A stretch of 64,000 nt of DNA from JAJDAT01 sp964570665 (GTDB lineage: Bacteria > Nitrospinota > Nitrospinia > Nitrospinales > JAJDAT01): contig CAZMZH010000006.1 in NCBI GenBank assembly GCA_964570665.1, forward strand, positions 124,001-188,000. The letters run 5' to 3'. This document shows, one piece after another, positions 53,365 to 62,965 of this stretch; positions within the stretch are counted from its first letter, which is position 1, and each line of letters begins with the position of its first letter. The notes beneath the pieces are model-generated. The model saw only the letters and a list, made by a program, of their open reading frames with translations. It was not told the origin of the DNA and did not search any database. The position numbers and the translations under genes were made by a program.

Positions 53365-56300
53365 ATGAACGATATATATAGACGATTTAATCCCGACAGC
53401 AATTACGAAGAATTGTTATTTCGCGCAGGAAAAGGCTTGCAATCGGCGGAATTAAACGATACTCAGGCGGAAGTTCACCATCGCATTAAGGGTATTGGCG
53501 ATTCCATTTTTAAAGACGGCGATATCATGTCCAACGCCGAGTGCGTTGTGATCGACCCAGGCAATTTGGGCCCAAATCAAGTCCAAGCGACATTGGCTGA
53601 GGGCACCATTTATATCCAAGGGATGGTAAGAGTTGTTCCAAATGCGGTAATTACAATTCCTAACAACGAATTAGCGGTAATTGGCGTCTATCTCGCAAGG
53701 CAAACAATTACCGAATTAGAAGACCCTAATCTGAAGGACCCTGCAGTTGGAACTCGTAATTATCAAGAACCAGGAGCCGTTCGCACTAAGTACGATGTCG
53801 TTTGGGGAAAAGAGAACGAAGGAAATGGAGAATTTTTTCCAGTTCATAAAATTGATAACGGAGTCCTCATACAACAAGCACCTCCACCTCAATTAAACAA
53901 TGTAACTCAAGCTTTAGCTAGATACGATAGAGAAAGTAATGGCCATTATGTTGTCAATGGTATGAAAGTAGTCGCCGTTCCGGGCGAAGAGGGAAAACAA
54001 ACTTTCGTAATAGAAGAGGGCAAGGCTCATGTAAACGGTTTTGAAGTGGAATTAGAAAGCAGTCTTCGAAAAATTTACGACGAAGATCCTGACTTATCCA
54101 TAATTGAAAGCGAACCGCATTTATTCAGCCCGGACGATTTGGGTAAAATGCGCGTTAATCTTACTAATGAGCCTGTCGCTTCGCTTGATAAGGTCGACAT
54201 CACTAAACGGAAGACTATTTCCAGTCTAACACACGGAACTTTTACAGGAGCTTCCGACGTCCTTCCAGATAATTCTGTCGTTCAAATAATCGAGGTAAAA
54301 CAGGGCGGTACGACTTATACTAGCGGCACCGATTATATTTTATCTGGAAACAGCGTTGATTGGTCGCCAACCGCTTCTGAACCAGCTCCCGGATCCTCTT
54401 ACGAAGTTACATATGATTACCGAACAGACGGTATCGTTACGGATGAAGACGAAACAGGTTTTACCGTATCCGACGCTGTAGATGGAACGCTAGTATTAGT
54501 CGATTATAGTTGGAAATTACCTCGTTATGACCGGATCATTGTCAATCGCGAAGGTTTAATCTCTCGAGTAAAAGGCGTTAGTCATACTTTCCGTCCAGTG
54601 TTTCCAAACCCTCCTCAAAGCTCCTTAGCTTTGGCGGTTATCGAGCAAACTTGGATGGGATTGCCAACTGTTATAAACGATAGCGTACGCGTAGTGCCAA
54701 TGTCCGATATCGAAAAGATTCGCGATAACATCTATGACATATACGCTTTGATCGCTTCAGAGAGATTGCGAAATAACGCTAATGCATCTGATCCAAGTTC
54801 AAAACGCGGCGTCTTTGTCGATCCTTTCTTTGACGACGATTTAAGAGACGCTGGCGAACCTCAAAACGCAGCCATCGTTAATGGCGTTTTAACGCTTCCA
54901 ATTGACCTTACTATATTGGATGCGTCAACGGGGAATAGTCCATGGACATTGGACTACGAATTGGAACCGATTTTAGAACAAAATTTAAAATCGACTCAGA
55001 TGAAAATTAATCCTTATCAAGCATTTCCTCCAATTCCTGCCAGGATTACCTTGACTCCAGCCGTAGATAACTGGACACAGGTAATTACAAATTGGACCAG
55101 CGGAGGAACTCGAAGGATAACTACGAATCGGTGGGGGCACGCAGCCTCTATTGTTGAAATGTCGCGAAGTGTAGATTCAGTTACTAGAAGCACTCAAGAA
55201 GTTGAATTTATGCGACAACGAAATGTGGATTTCTCAATTCAAGGCTTCGGCAATGGCGAACTTCTTTTAAAAGTCGAGTTTGCCGGAGTTACGATTATTG
55301 ATCGAGAAGCCGATCCAGCGATCGGCGGGGAATTTAACGCAGATGCAAACGGCCAACTAACCGGCAATTTCACTGTACCCGCTAATATACCGTCTGGAAA
55401 TGCTAATATCGATTTTTTTGGTTGGGGTGGAAGTTTTGGTTCTGCAACTTATATTAGCCGAGGAACCATTACAACTGAAGAACGACGAACCACTTTAACC
55501 ATACGAACTGTCACCTTTAGCGACCCATTAGCGCAAACCTTTGTCCTAAGAGAAGGTCGTTTTGTAGCAGGAGTGGAATTATGGTTCAAAACCTTAGGCA
55601 ATATAAACAATCCGATCTACGTTCAATTACGCGAAGTGGAGAATGGAATTCCTGTTTCGGGCAGAAGCCTAGTGGAGGGTTCGATCGACGCATCTCAAAT
55701 CAATTTAAACCAATGGACTCAAATTGAGTGGTCTCCGGTTTATTTAGTACCCGATCGCTCCTATTGTTTTGTAGTTTTGACAGACGATCCTGACCATGCC
55801 GTAGCAATCGCCGAACTGGGTAAGTACGATCCTGATCATGGTTGGATCACCGAACAACCATACACTGTCGGAGTTATGCTTTCTAGTTCCAACGCAGATA
55901 CATGGACTCCGCATCAAACTTTAGATCTTACCTTTAGACTTATGGGGGCTAGTTTTATTCAAGCCTCAAAAACAGTTGTTTTAGATTCCATTCAAGCTAC
56001 TAATATCAGCGACCTGTTGGCGTTAGGAGGCGCGGAACGTCCTTCTTCAGAAGCGGATATTACGCTCGTTCTCGTAAATGACGATGGCGAAGAGTATCGA
56101 TTGATTGAAGGAGAACCTTTAGCTCTTCCAGAAAGAGTCACTGGAAACTTAAGCGTTCGCGCTGAATTGAAGGGTAATCAAGTAGTTTCTCCAGTGCTTT
56201 TTCCAAATGTACTGGCTATTTTGGGTAATTTGACGGAAATGGCAACTTACGTATCCCGAGCGATTCCAGCTCCGGAAATAGCCTCAAACGCATTAGCCAA

Positions 56301-56547
56301 CATTAGAGTAATTTTTGAAGGCATTATCCCCGGTACCTCAACCGTTACCGTAGAAGCGGAAACAACTGCAGATACTTGGGTTAGCGTACCGTTTGATTCA
56401 GCCAAACAAGTAGGCGAAGGCTGGGAAGAAAGGACTCATATTGTAAGCGGTTTGAATATTGACCAAACCCGAATTCAGCTCACATTGAGAGGCGATCCTT
56501 TATACCGGCCTCGAGTCCGCGATCTTCAAGTTATCGTTACTGAGTAA
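53365..56547 (+). CDS. DUF4815 large tail/fibre protein
   Basis: A 1060-residue protein, the largest of the module. The N-terminus (RFNPDSNYEELLFRAGKGLQ, SAELNDTQAEVHHRIKGIGD, IYIQGMVRVVPN) fits DUF4815, found in contractile phage tails as a baseplate-attached fibre or network protein. Later segments are beta-rich with Ig-like stretches (SSYEVTYDYRTDGIVTDEDE) and a long C-terminal region around PLAQTFVLREGRFVAGVELW. I use the ATG at 53365; a TTG three codons upstream is the alternative. It probably contributes host binding or baseplate stability. Confidence 0.82.
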   Translation: MNDIYRRFNPDSNYEELLFRAGKGLQSAELNDTQAEVHHRIKGIGDSIFKDGDIMSNAECVVIDPGNLGPNQVQATLAEGTIYIQGMVRVVPNAVITIPNNELAVIGVYLARQTITELEDPNLKDPAVGTRNYQEPGAVRTKYDVVWGKENEGNGEFFPVHKIDNGVLIQQAPPPQLNNVTQALARYDRESNGHYVVNGMKVVAVPGEEGKQTFVIEEGKAHVNGFEVELESSLRKIYDEDPDLSIIESEPHLFSPDDLGKMRVNLTNEPVASLDKVDITKRKTISSLTHGTFTGASDVLPDNSVVQIIEVKQGGTTYTSGTDYILSGNSVDWSPTASEPAPGSSYEVTYDYRTDGIVTDEDETGFTVSDAVDGTLVLVDYSWKLPRYDRIIVNREGLISRVKGVSHTFRPVFPNPPQSSLALAVIEQTWMGLPTVINDSVRVVPMSDIEKIRDNIYDIYALIASERLRNNANASDPSSKRGVFVDPFFDDDLRDAGEPQNAAIVNGVLTLPIDLTILDASTGNSPWTLDYELEPILEQNLKSTQMKINPYQAFPPIPARITLTPAVDNWTQVITNWTSGGTRRITTNRWGHAASIVEMSRSVDSVTRSTQEVEFMRQRNVDFSIQGFGNGELLLKVEFAGVTIIDREADPAIGGEFNADANGQLTGNFTVPANIPSGNANIDFFGWGGSFGSATYISRGTITTEERRTTLTIRTVTFSDPLAQTFVLREGRFVAGVELWFKTLGNINNPIYVQLREVENGIPVSGRSLVEGSIDASQINLNQWTQIEWSPVYLVPDRSYCFVVLTDDPDHAVAIAELGKYDPDHGWITEQPYTVGVMLSSSNADTWTPHQTLDLTFRLMGASFIQASKTVVLDSIQATNISDLLALGGAERPSSEADITLVLVNDDGEEYRLIEGEPLALPERVTGNLSVRAELKGNQVVSPVLFPNVLAILGNLTEMATYVSRAIPAPEIASNALANIRVIFEGIIPGTSTVTVEAETTADTWVSVPFDSAKQVGEGWEERTHIVSGLNIDQTRIQLTLRGDPLYRPRVRDLQVIVTE

Positions 56548-56735
56548 ATCTAGATTAATTTCAATTTAAACTGCCGCATCTTAATAGGTAATGCAAGCGA
56601 TGCAACAGACTTTAGTTCTAGATAGATAGAAAAAACATAACTTTTATACGGAATCAAAAAATAAAAAACGGTTTTAAACATGACACACGTTATAAGTTGA
56701 AGAATATTATTAACGCTTCGACCTAGCGAGGAAAC

Positions 56736-56924
56736 ATGATCGACGAAAAAACAAAAAATCGCGAATATCCTTTGCCCCATCCAAGAAATTTAATGGAAGA
56801 AGATGTCCCTCGCATCAGACAAGCTTGGATATTAGCAGATAAAGATATTCATCGAATAAAAATGAACTTATTTTTGGAGGAACCCAATGGCGACAACGCA
56901 ACAGGTATCTGGTGGCCTAATTGA
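56736..56924 (+). CDS. Small tail-fibre-region protein
   Basis: A 62-residue protein starting MIDEKTKNREYPLPHPRNLM, with the look of the short attachment segments that open many phage tail fibres (NR-Y-LPHP-NL-EDV-RIR). GAGGAAAC precedes the ATG. It overlaps the next gene by 38 bases. It may be a fibre adaptor encoded separately. The 188 bases before it hold no other gene. Confidence 0.6.
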   Translation: MIDEKTKNREYPLPHPRNLMEEDVPRIRQAWILADKDIHRIKMNLFLEEPNGDNATGIWWPN

Positions 56925-57204
56925 TCAGATTAACGCCCATTTAAATAGCGCAACCCCTGAAGAACTCGTGTTTCTTGCAAAAGCTTTGCAACTAACCGTA
57001 GTGCCCTCATCGGTCCAAGAATTGATCGATCTGGTAACGGCAGAGAAGGACTCTGGGGTTATGGCGTTAACCGATTTATCGACAAACCTAACCGCCTCTA
57101 TGAACGCAATAGCCGATAGTAGAAAGGCGGATTTAGAACAAACCGGCTTATCCGTAGATGAAATTGCAAGCATGATCTACGAACAAGATATTGGTTTTGT
57201 ATAA
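56887..57204 (+). CDS. Helical tail-fibre-region protein related to the N-termini of the fibre paralogues
   Basis: A 105-residue, mostly helical protein: LIDQINAHLNSATPEELVFL followed by AKALQLTVVP. The segment resembles the N-terminal region of the three fibre-like proteins downstream, which also have a DAKNL-YLAK-type helix. GGAGG lies about seven bases before the ATG. It could be a stand-alone attachment domain or a truncated fourth paralogue. No enzyme motif is visible. Confidence 0.6.
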   Translation: MATTQQVSGGLIDQINAHLNSATPEELVFLAKALQLTVVPSSVQELIDLVTAEKDSGVMALTDLSTNLTASMNAIADSRKADLEQTGLSVDEIASMIYEQDIGFV

Positions 57205-57213
57205 GGGGTAATC

Positions 57214-58362
57214 ATGGCGGAAGAAATTCAAGTTGAAAATTTTTTACAAGCAATCGCTCAAAGTGCCGGCATTTTAGCCGATTCCAGCGACGCTAAAAAC
57301 TTGGCTTACCTGGCCAAGTCGTACGAATATTTATACGGAAAAGAAGGCGCTTCTGAAAAAATCCTCGATGAAATGGTTGACCGGATTTCAGGAATTCAAA
57401 CAGAATCGCAGGCGTTACGCGACGCATTGGAAAAATCTTTTTCTTTGGGGACAGAGTGGCCTGAAAAAGTAACGTCAATTACGATCGACAGCGGCGGAAC
57501 AGGATATACATCTGGCCCAACAATTACTTTTTCAGGAGGCAACCCAATCCGTCCTGCCCAAGCTTTAATTACCAATTTTAATAGCGGTACTATTAACGCC
57601 ATCAACATAACCGACCCAGGGGCTGGCTATCGATCAGCTCCCACGGCAACAGTAGTTGGAGACGGAACTGGAGCGACACTAACAGTCAATATCACTTCCG
57701 AAGGACATACAATTTGGGACGCATTACAGAAAAACAAACGGCAAGCGCGATGTCCCTTTCGCTGGGCTAATTTCAGAACCCATCCTGCTTATGACGGAAG
57801 CAACAGTAACGGCGGCTGGGTAATGGCTAATAATTCGTCCATGTTTGGTGGAGTAGCGCCTTCAAGCTGGTCAGACAGTAGTTATCGAGCTACACATATG
57901 GCCTGGAACGAGGCAGAAAAAATGCGAACCATTTTTACGCGTAAAGGTTACGCTCACGAAAACGCCATGATCTTCTCGGAGGTTTGGAATTATTATTCCG
58001 GATCGACTGATGGCATGGTTGGTTTAGCGTTTTTCCGGGTAAAAAACTTGACTAACGCCGACATAACTTGGACTCCATCTTTTTACTATACTTGCTATAA
58101 CTCTCATGGGGAACGAGCTGGCATTGCCGTTAACGGAACCGAACTATGGTCTGCTTCATCCGACGTCTCTGAATCTGCTACCGCTAGTCCAGGGTTAACA
58201 ATCCCAGCCGATATTACTAGTACCATCATATTTTCGGTTACCTCTAATGCTCCCTCCAGCGAGATGCGTGGCCTGGTATTAGGGTTTTATGGCGATAGTT
58301 TAATTCTACCTGAAGGCTTGGAGTTTATCGACGATCTCGACTCAGATACTTACCCTAACTAA
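57214..58362 (+). CDS. Fibre-like tail protein, paralogue 1
   Basis: A 382-residue protein. The N-terminal 70 residues are helical (SSDAKNLAYLAKSYEYLYGK). Residues about 88-165 insert a fibre-type beta repeat (ITIDSGGTGYTSGPTITFSG, then ITDPGAGYRSAPTATVVGDG). The C-terminal 200 residues form the module shared with two following genes: WVMANNSSMFGGVAPSSWSD, then KGYAHENAMIFSEVW and a GLEFIDDLDSDT end. AAGGGG lies before the ATG. It is likely a receptor-binding or tip protein by position and repeat content; the binding target is unknown. Confidence 0.7.
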   Translation: MAEEIQVENFLQAIAQSAGILADSSDAKNLAYLAKSYEYLYGKEGASEKILDEMVDRISGIQTESQALRDALEKSFSLGTEWPEKVTSITIDSGGTGYTSGPTITFSGGNPIRPAQALITNFNSGTINAINITDPGAGYRSAPTATVVGDGTGATLTVNITSEGHTIWDALQKNKRQARCPFRWANFRTHPAYDGSNSNGGWVMANNSSMFGGVAPSSWSDSSYRATHMAWNEAEKMRTIFTRKGYAHENAMIFSEVWNYYSGSTDGMVGLAFFRVKNLTNADITWTPSFYYTCYNSHGERAGIAVNGTELWSASSDVSESATASPGLTIPADITSTIIFSVTSNAPSSEMRGLVLGFYGDSLILPEGLEFIDDLDSDTYPN

Positions 58363-58377
58363 TATTGGAAAAAAATT

Positions 58378-59328
58378 ATGGATTTAAACGCAAACGCTTT
58401 TTTAAACGAATTGGTCGATCGAGGAATTTCGCTAGCATCGTCGACAAATGCGAAAGAAATAGGTTATCTAGCCATGATTTATGAACTACTCAACGGACGA
58501 GGAGCCTTAGAAAACGTTTATAAAGAACGTTCAGATAAAGAATCTTGGTTAGCTGATGAGGCGCAAACTCTCTACGATGATTTAAGTTCGCAAATCGTTT
58601 TGGGCGATGATTATCCCACAGGAAAAAACGTCTCAGAAATCATGACCTATGAAGAGATTAAACCCAAAACTCCTTTCAAATGGGTTCGATTCCGAACTTA
58701 TCCACAAGCGGGTTGGTTTTTTGCCAATGAAAATAAATTGACTTTAGGTGTCGCTCCCTCTAGTTGGACCGATGGTAGTTATAGAGCTTATCAAATTAAA
58801 TACGATCCTGAATATTTGCGCACCACATTTACCAACAAAGGGTATGCGGATAAAAATGCAATGATCGGATGCGAAATCTGGAGAAGTTATAGCTCTACCG
58901 ATGGTGGAATGATCATGTCTTGGTTCCGGGTTAAAAACAACTCTGATAGCTCTATTATTTGGCCAATTCATATGTACTTTTGCTCCTATCCTTCTTGGGG
59001 CGAATATGCCAGCGCCGCTATTCAACACGACGCAGATCTTTATGAGGATAAAACTCCTCTAGCGCTTTGGGATTACACCACCGATATTGGCGATGGGAAC
59101 GCAAATTTTAATGTTTACGTATCTCCAAAACGGGAAGTAGACGGGAAAGTTTTCGACACTAGCTCTGTAATTTTCATCTCGCCCTCAGGACCGCCTTATT
59201 CCAGCGATGCATCTAGACACTCACAACTAGGTTTTTACAATAATTGCTTGGATTTACCGGAAGGTTTGGAATACATCGACGATTACGACACTGTGGAGAG
59301 TTTTAAATACCCATCTGGACAATATTAA
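58378..59328 (+). CDS. Fibre-like tail protein, paralogue 2
   Basis: A 316-residue paralogue of its two neighbours without the Gly-Tyr beta-repeat insert. The N-terminus has FLNELVDRGISLASSTNAKE; the shared module has FKWVRFRTYPQAGWFFANEN, LGVAPSSWTDGSYRAYQIKY and KGYADKNAMIGCEIWRSYSS, and the end has LPEGLEYIDDYDTV. Sequence identity to the others is moderate, strongest around GVAPSSW. It starts 15 bases after paralogue 1. Confidence 0.7.
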   Translation: MDLNANAFLNELVDRGISLASSTNAKEIGYLAMIYELLNGRGALENVYKERSDKESWLADEAQTLYDDLSSQIVLGDDYPTGKNVSEIMTYEEIKPKTPFKWVRFRTYPQAGWFFANENKLTLGVAPSSWTDGSYRAYQIKYDPEYLRTTFTNKGYADKNAMIGCEIWRSYSSTDGGMIMSWFRVKNNSDSSIIWPIHMYFCSYPSWGEYASAAIQHDADLYEDKTPLALWDYTTDIGDGNANFNVYVSPKREVDGKVFDTSSVIFISPSGPPYSSDASRHSQLGFYNNCLDLPEGLEYIDDYDTVESFKYPSGQY

Positions 59329-59361
59329 TAACCCTTCATTCTTATTAAAGAGAGGTTACCA

Positions 59362-60237
59362 ATGGCAGATCCTTTGGTCGATGCCCTTTTACAAAAAATC
59401 AAACAACGCGGTGAAATATTAAGCCCCAGCTTAGACGCTAAGAATTTATTGTACTCTGCCAAAGCGTTTTCAAACTCCGAAGGAGTAGAAACGTATCAAA
59501 GCGTACAAGAAAAAGGCGAAGCCGAAATAAATGCATTGCGCAACAAAAAGAAAGAATTATTCGGACTTCATATGAATAATTTGGGATTTGGATCTAATTA
59601 TCCCGACTTAGATATTCCCATTATGGATACGCTGGAACAATGGGATAAACCAAAACGTCCAGTATATCGGTGGGCTCGGTTCTTGACTCATGATCAAAAC
59701 ACTTGGGTAATGGCCAACAATAGCGCGATGTTCGGAGGAGTAGCCCCTTCAAGTTGGGGAGACAGCAGTTATCACACAGGCCATATGAATTGGAATCCCA
59801 AATATTTAAGGACTCTTTTTAATAAAAAAGGATATTCCGGTTACAACGCTATGATTGGCGCTGATGTGCTAAGGATGGAATCCAGCTCAAATAGCCTTCA
59901 CATTATGGCTTTGTTTAGAATTCGTAACACTACTTCAAACGCCATTATGTGGCCAATTTCATTTTATTATACGGCCTATTCATCTTGGGGAAATATAGCA
60001 AGCGTAGGGTTAAACGGTTCTCAAATTTGGAGCAGTGGCTCGGAGGATACTAATTCAAGTAAAAAAGCCAAACTTTATATTTCAATCCCAGAAGACGGAA
60101 CTAGCACCATCATATTTTTGTCAGCAAATGGCAGCCCCAGCACTACATTTGGTACTCAATTAGGATTATTTAACAATTGCCTGAAATTGCCCGTTGGTTT
60201 GGAGTATCGGGATGATTTAGACGCGTTACCCGTTTAA
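59362..60237 (+). CDS. Fibre-like tail protein, paralogue 3
   Basis: A 291-residue paralogue. It has LLQKIKQRGEILSPSLDAKN at the N-terminus, YRWARFLTHDQNTWVMANNS, MFGGVAPSSWGDSSYHTGHM and KKGYSGYNAMIGADVLRM in the module, and VGLEYRDDLDALPV at the end. AGAGG lies about six bases before the ATG. The three genes are the same type of protein with different surface residues, which suits a set of alternative or joint receptor-binding tips. Confidence 0.7.
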   Translation: MADPLVDALLQKIKQRGEILSPSLDAKNLLYSAKAFSNSEGVETYQSVQEKGEAEINALRNKKKELFGLHMNNLGFGSNYPDLDIPIMDTLEQWDKPKRPVYRWARFLTHDQNTWVMANNSAMFGGVAPSSWGDSSYHTGHMNWNPKYLRTLFNKKGYSGYNAMIGADVLRMESSSNSLHIMALFRIRNTTSNAIMWPISFYYTAYSSWGNIASVGLNGSQIWSSGSEDTNSSKKAKLYISIPEDGTSTIIFLSANGSPSTTFGTQLGLFNNCLKLPVGLEYRDDLDALPV

Positions 60238-60254
60238 CATAAGGAGTTTAATTA

Positions 60255-60716
60255 ATGAAAATATATATCCGCTTTGACAAAAACGGAAAACAAATAGAAA
60301 CAGGAAATCACCCAGAAATGCCTAAAGGAAATAATTGGAAGGAAGCTCCAACAGATTTTAGCTGGGAAAAAGTTTACGTTCTTGAAAACGAAACCCCTAG
60401 AGCTTTGACCAGCGTCGAAAAAGAAGCCATGAACTTGGAGTTGGTAAAAGCCCGAAAAATCATGAATATCAAACTTAAAGCTGGACAGGTTATCAACGGC
60501 ATATCTCCTGAATGGAAGCAAAGAAATTTGTTGGCACAAGCTACCGAAGCTTTAGAAGCTGGCAACGCAATACCAGCAGAAGTAAAAGCCTTATGGGATA
60601 TGACCAAGGCCATTAGAATTTTTAGCAATCAACTAGAACAAGAAGTTATTGACGCTACAACTATGGAACAAGTGCAAAGTGTCGCTATTGAATCTTTAGA
60701 ATCAGTAACCGCCTAA
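60255..60716 (+). CDS. Tail-fibre assembly-like protein
   Basis: A 153-residue protein directly downstream of the three fibre-like genes, where P2-like and lambda-like phages carry a fibre assembly chaperone. The N-terminus (MKIYIRFDKNGKQIETGNHP) is followed by a mainly helical C-terminal half (KARKIMNIKLKAGQVINGIS, IRIFSNQLEQEVIDATTMEQ). That layout matches the general form of fibre-assembly chaperones, but I see no decisive motif. AAGGAG precedes the ATG by nine bases. Confidence 0.55.
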   Translation: MKIYIRFDKNGKQIETGNHPEMPKGNNWKEAPTDFSWEKVYVLENETPRALTSVEKEAMNLELVKARKIMNIKLKAGQVINGISPEWKQRNLLAQATEALEAGNAIPAEVKALWDMTKAIRIFSNQLEQEVIDATTMEQVQSVAIESLESVTA

Positions 60717-60810
60717 AGACTACTAATTTTTGAATAAGCTTAATATAAGCGAAAAGTTTCAAAAATTGCAATTAGCTTCAGCCTTTGGCCGAGCAAAACA
60801 AAACACTTTT

Positions 60811-60825
60811 TGGAGGATAGCAATG
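60811..60825 (+). promoter_or_regulatory. Ribosome binding site deciding the sheath start
   Basis: TGGAGGA (60811-60817) lies five bases before the ATG at 60823. This sets the sheath start there rather than at a TTG 31 codons upstream, whose preceding sequence has no ribosome binding site and whose extra residues are not part of the sheath family. Confidence 0.75.
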
Positions 60826-62004
60826 GCTATCGAAAATTTTTATCATGGTGTAGAAGTTGTCGAAATAGACGATGGCATTCGCCCCATATCAACAGTAAGA
60901 TCTTCCGTAATTGGACTAATTGGAACAGCTGCTCAGGGTCCAATGAACGAACCTACTTTGATAATTGGCTCTCGAGAAAAAGCAATTGAAATTTTTGGCA
61001 TAAAAGACTCAGATCACACAATCCCTCACGCCCTCGACGCAATCTTCGACCAGGCCAAAGCCACCGTAGTAGTAATTCGAGTCAATAGAGAATTAGACGC
61101 AACTCCGGCTTACGATTTTGCGGCTACTAAAAGTAACGTGTTAGGCGATGGTACAGGAATGACAGGTGTCCATGCTTTTAACGCATCACAAAGTACTATT
61201 CACGTAACCCCACGCGTATTGATTGCGCCGCACTTTTCGCAAGACCTGGATATTGTTTCAGAAATGAAAGGAGTAGCGGAACAATTGAAAGCCATTATCA
61301 TCGCTGATGGTCCAAACACCACAGATGATGATGCAATAACATATCGCGAAAATTTTGGTAGCGACCGCATTTATCTGGTTGATCCTTGGGCGAAAGTATA
61401 CGACACGGTTACTAGCGATTATATCGCAGAACCCTTTTCTTCTAGATTTGCAGGAATCATCAGTAAATTAGACAATGAAAAAGGCTTTTGGTGGTCGCCT
61501 TCCAATCAACTAGTAAATGGCATTGGAGGAATTTGGAGACCTATTGATTACTCAATGAATGGCGTAAATTCAAGAGCCAACCACTTAAATGAAAATTCGG
61601 TTACAACCGTTATCCATCAAAATGGGTATCGTACTTGGGGAAACCGCACTTGCTCTAGCGATCCAAAATGGACATTCTTATCAGTCCGCAGAACGGCGGA
61701 TATGATTCAAGAAAGCTTAGTTCGCGCTCACCAATGGGCAATAGATCGTAACATAAGTACGAACTACATTGACAACGTTAAGGACGGAGTTAATGCCTAT
61801 TTGAGAAGACTTCAATCTCTTGGAGCTATATTAGGCGGAGAATGTTATATCGACCCGGAATTAAACACTCCAACAAACATTCAAGACGGAAAAATCTATT
61901 TTGATTTCGATTTCACGCCTCCTTATCCTGCGGAGCATGTCACTTTCAGAAGTCATCTTGTTAACGATTACGCGGCAACTTTAATTGGCGGCGGACAATC
62001 ATAA
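60823..62004 (+). CDS. FI: Contractile tail sheath protein
   Basis: A 393-residue sheath subunit of the P2 gpFI type, whose contraction drives the tube into the target cell. The N-terminus (FYHGVEVVEIDDGIRPISTV, SSVIGLIGTAAQGP) and C-terminus (FDFDFTPPYPAEHVTFRSHL) are characteristic. Its length is close to P2 FI (396). The presence of sheath shows the module is contractile, myovirus-type. It is followed by the tube gene after 43 bases. Confidence 0.96.
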   Translation: MAIENFYHGVEVVEIDDGIRPISTVRSSVIGLIGTAAQGPMNEPTLIIGSREKAIEIFGIKDSDHTIPHALDAIFDQAKATVVVIRVNRELDATPAYDFAATKSNVLGDGTGMTGVHAFNASQSTIHVTPRVLIAPHFSQDLDIVSEMKGVAEQLKAIIIADGPNTTDDDAITYRENFGSDRIYLVDPWAKVYDTVTSDYIAEPFSSRFAGIISKLDNEKGFWWSPSNQLVNGIGGIWRPIDYSMNGVNSRANHLNENSVTTVIHQNGYRTWGNRTCSSDPKWTFLSVRRTADMIQESLVRAHQWAIDRNISTNYIDNVKDGVNAYLRRLQSLGAILGGECYIDPELNTPTNIQDGKIYFDFDFTPPYPAEHVTFRSHLVNDYAATLIGGGQS

Positions 62005-62047
62005 GAAACCAAAGCCGAATTGGCTGAATAATTTGGAGGGCAGATAA

Positions 62048-62647
62048 ATGCCTATTGGTAAAGTTTTAAAGAATTTTAATTTATTAATAAACGGCGGTCC
62101 CTATGCGGGAAGAGTAGAAGAATTGACTCTTCCTAAATTAACTTTAAAAACTGAAGAATTTCGCGGCGGCGGCATGGATATGCCTATAGAAATTGATATG
62201 GGTATGGAAAAAATGGAATGTGATTTCACTCTTATCGATTATGACACTGAAGTGCTTAAATTTTTCGGACTCGCACCAGATGGTTTTTCAGCTACATCAA
62301 ATGGTAACCGAACTCCTGAACCAGGTACTGTCACGTTAAATTTTATGGGTGTTGAACAAGACCAAACCAACGGTCAAGTGAACAGTATTAAAATTGTTGT
62401 CGATGGAATATGGAAAGAAGTCGATATGGGACCTTGGAAAGCTGGAGAAAAAGCAACCATGAAGGTACAAGTTGCTTGTAGATATTATGAATATATTGCA
62501 AACAAAGAAACAATTATCAAAATAGACATCGACAATATGATTCGTCAAATTGGGAACGATGATCAACTGCAAAAAATCAGAGAAGGACTTGGAGGTCTTA
62601 CCAAGCCTGGAACTGGTACTGGAGCCACCCAAACAGCTACTACTTAA
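62048..62647 (+). CDS. FII: Major tail tube protein
   Basis: A 199-residue P2 FII-type tube protein that stacks in rings inside the sheath. MPIGKVLKNFNLLINGGPYA, ELTLPKLTLKTEEFRGGGMD and PIEIDMGMEKMECDFTLIDY are typical, as is the C-terminal ANKETIIKIDIDN. The P2 protein is about 172 residues; the extra here is a Gly/Thr-rich tail. GGAGG lies about eight bases before the ATG. Confidence 0.96.
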   Translation: MPIGKVLKNFNLLINGGPYAGRVEELTLPKLTLKTEEFRGGGMDMPIEIDMGMEKMECDFTLIDYDTEVLKFFGLAPDGFSATSNGNRTPEPGTVTLNFMGVEQDQTNGQVNSIKIVVDGIWKEVDMGPWKAGEKATMKVQVACRYYEYIANKETIIKIDIDNMIRQIGNDDQLQKIREGLGGLTKPGTGTGATQTATT

Positions 62648-62687
62648 CATTTAGCACAATAACTCTATTAAGAAAGGCTATTCTAGA

Positions 62688-62960
62688 ATGACCCATCATG
62701 AAAAGGTTGTTGTCGATTTGGAATATCCCATTAACGTCGATGGCGTGGAGGTAACATCTCTTTCTCTACGCCGTGCTAACGTAATGGATATTGAATTGAC
62801 TCAAAATACGAAAGACAACGATTTGACAAAATCTATTAAAATGATAGCCAATCTAAGCGGTATGGCGCCGGATCATATACGGTTGCTTGACGCGGCAGAT
62901 TTTGGAAAGGTTTCGTCAAAGGTAATGGATTTTTTCGGGGATTCCCTGCAGGAAGCCTAA
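62688..62960 (+). CDS. E: Tail assembly chaperone E (Mu gp41-type)
   Basis: A 90-residue chaperone for the tape-measure protein, of the P2 gpE/Mu gp41 type: EYPINVDGVEVTSLSLRRAN, then MIANLSGMAPDHIRLLDAAD and KVMDFFGDSLQEA. It sits between the tube and tape-measure genes, as in P2. The last codons cross a T TTT TTC heptamer at which a fraction of ribosomes should shift -1 and make a longer E-E' product; the zero-frame stop is 62958-62960. Confidence 0.9.
   Translation: MTHHEKVVVDLEYPINVDGVEVTSLSLRRANVMDIELTQNTKDNDLTKSIKMIANLSGMAPDHIRLLDAADFGKVSSKVMDFFGDSLQEA
62930..62954 (+). promoter_or_regulatory. Programmed -1 frameshift site T TTT TTC with downstream weak stem
   Basis: In the zero frame the codons read GAT TTT TTC, so the heptamer is T TTT TTC at 62930-62936, a canonical X XXY YYZ site. 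AAAGG at 62918-62922 upstream could act as a stimulating Shine-Dalgarno sequence. TTCC (62942-62945) and GGAA (62951-62954) form a four-base stem downstream. The -1 frame is open across the site and on to 63097. Confidence 0.75.
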
Positions 62961-62965
62961 AACAC

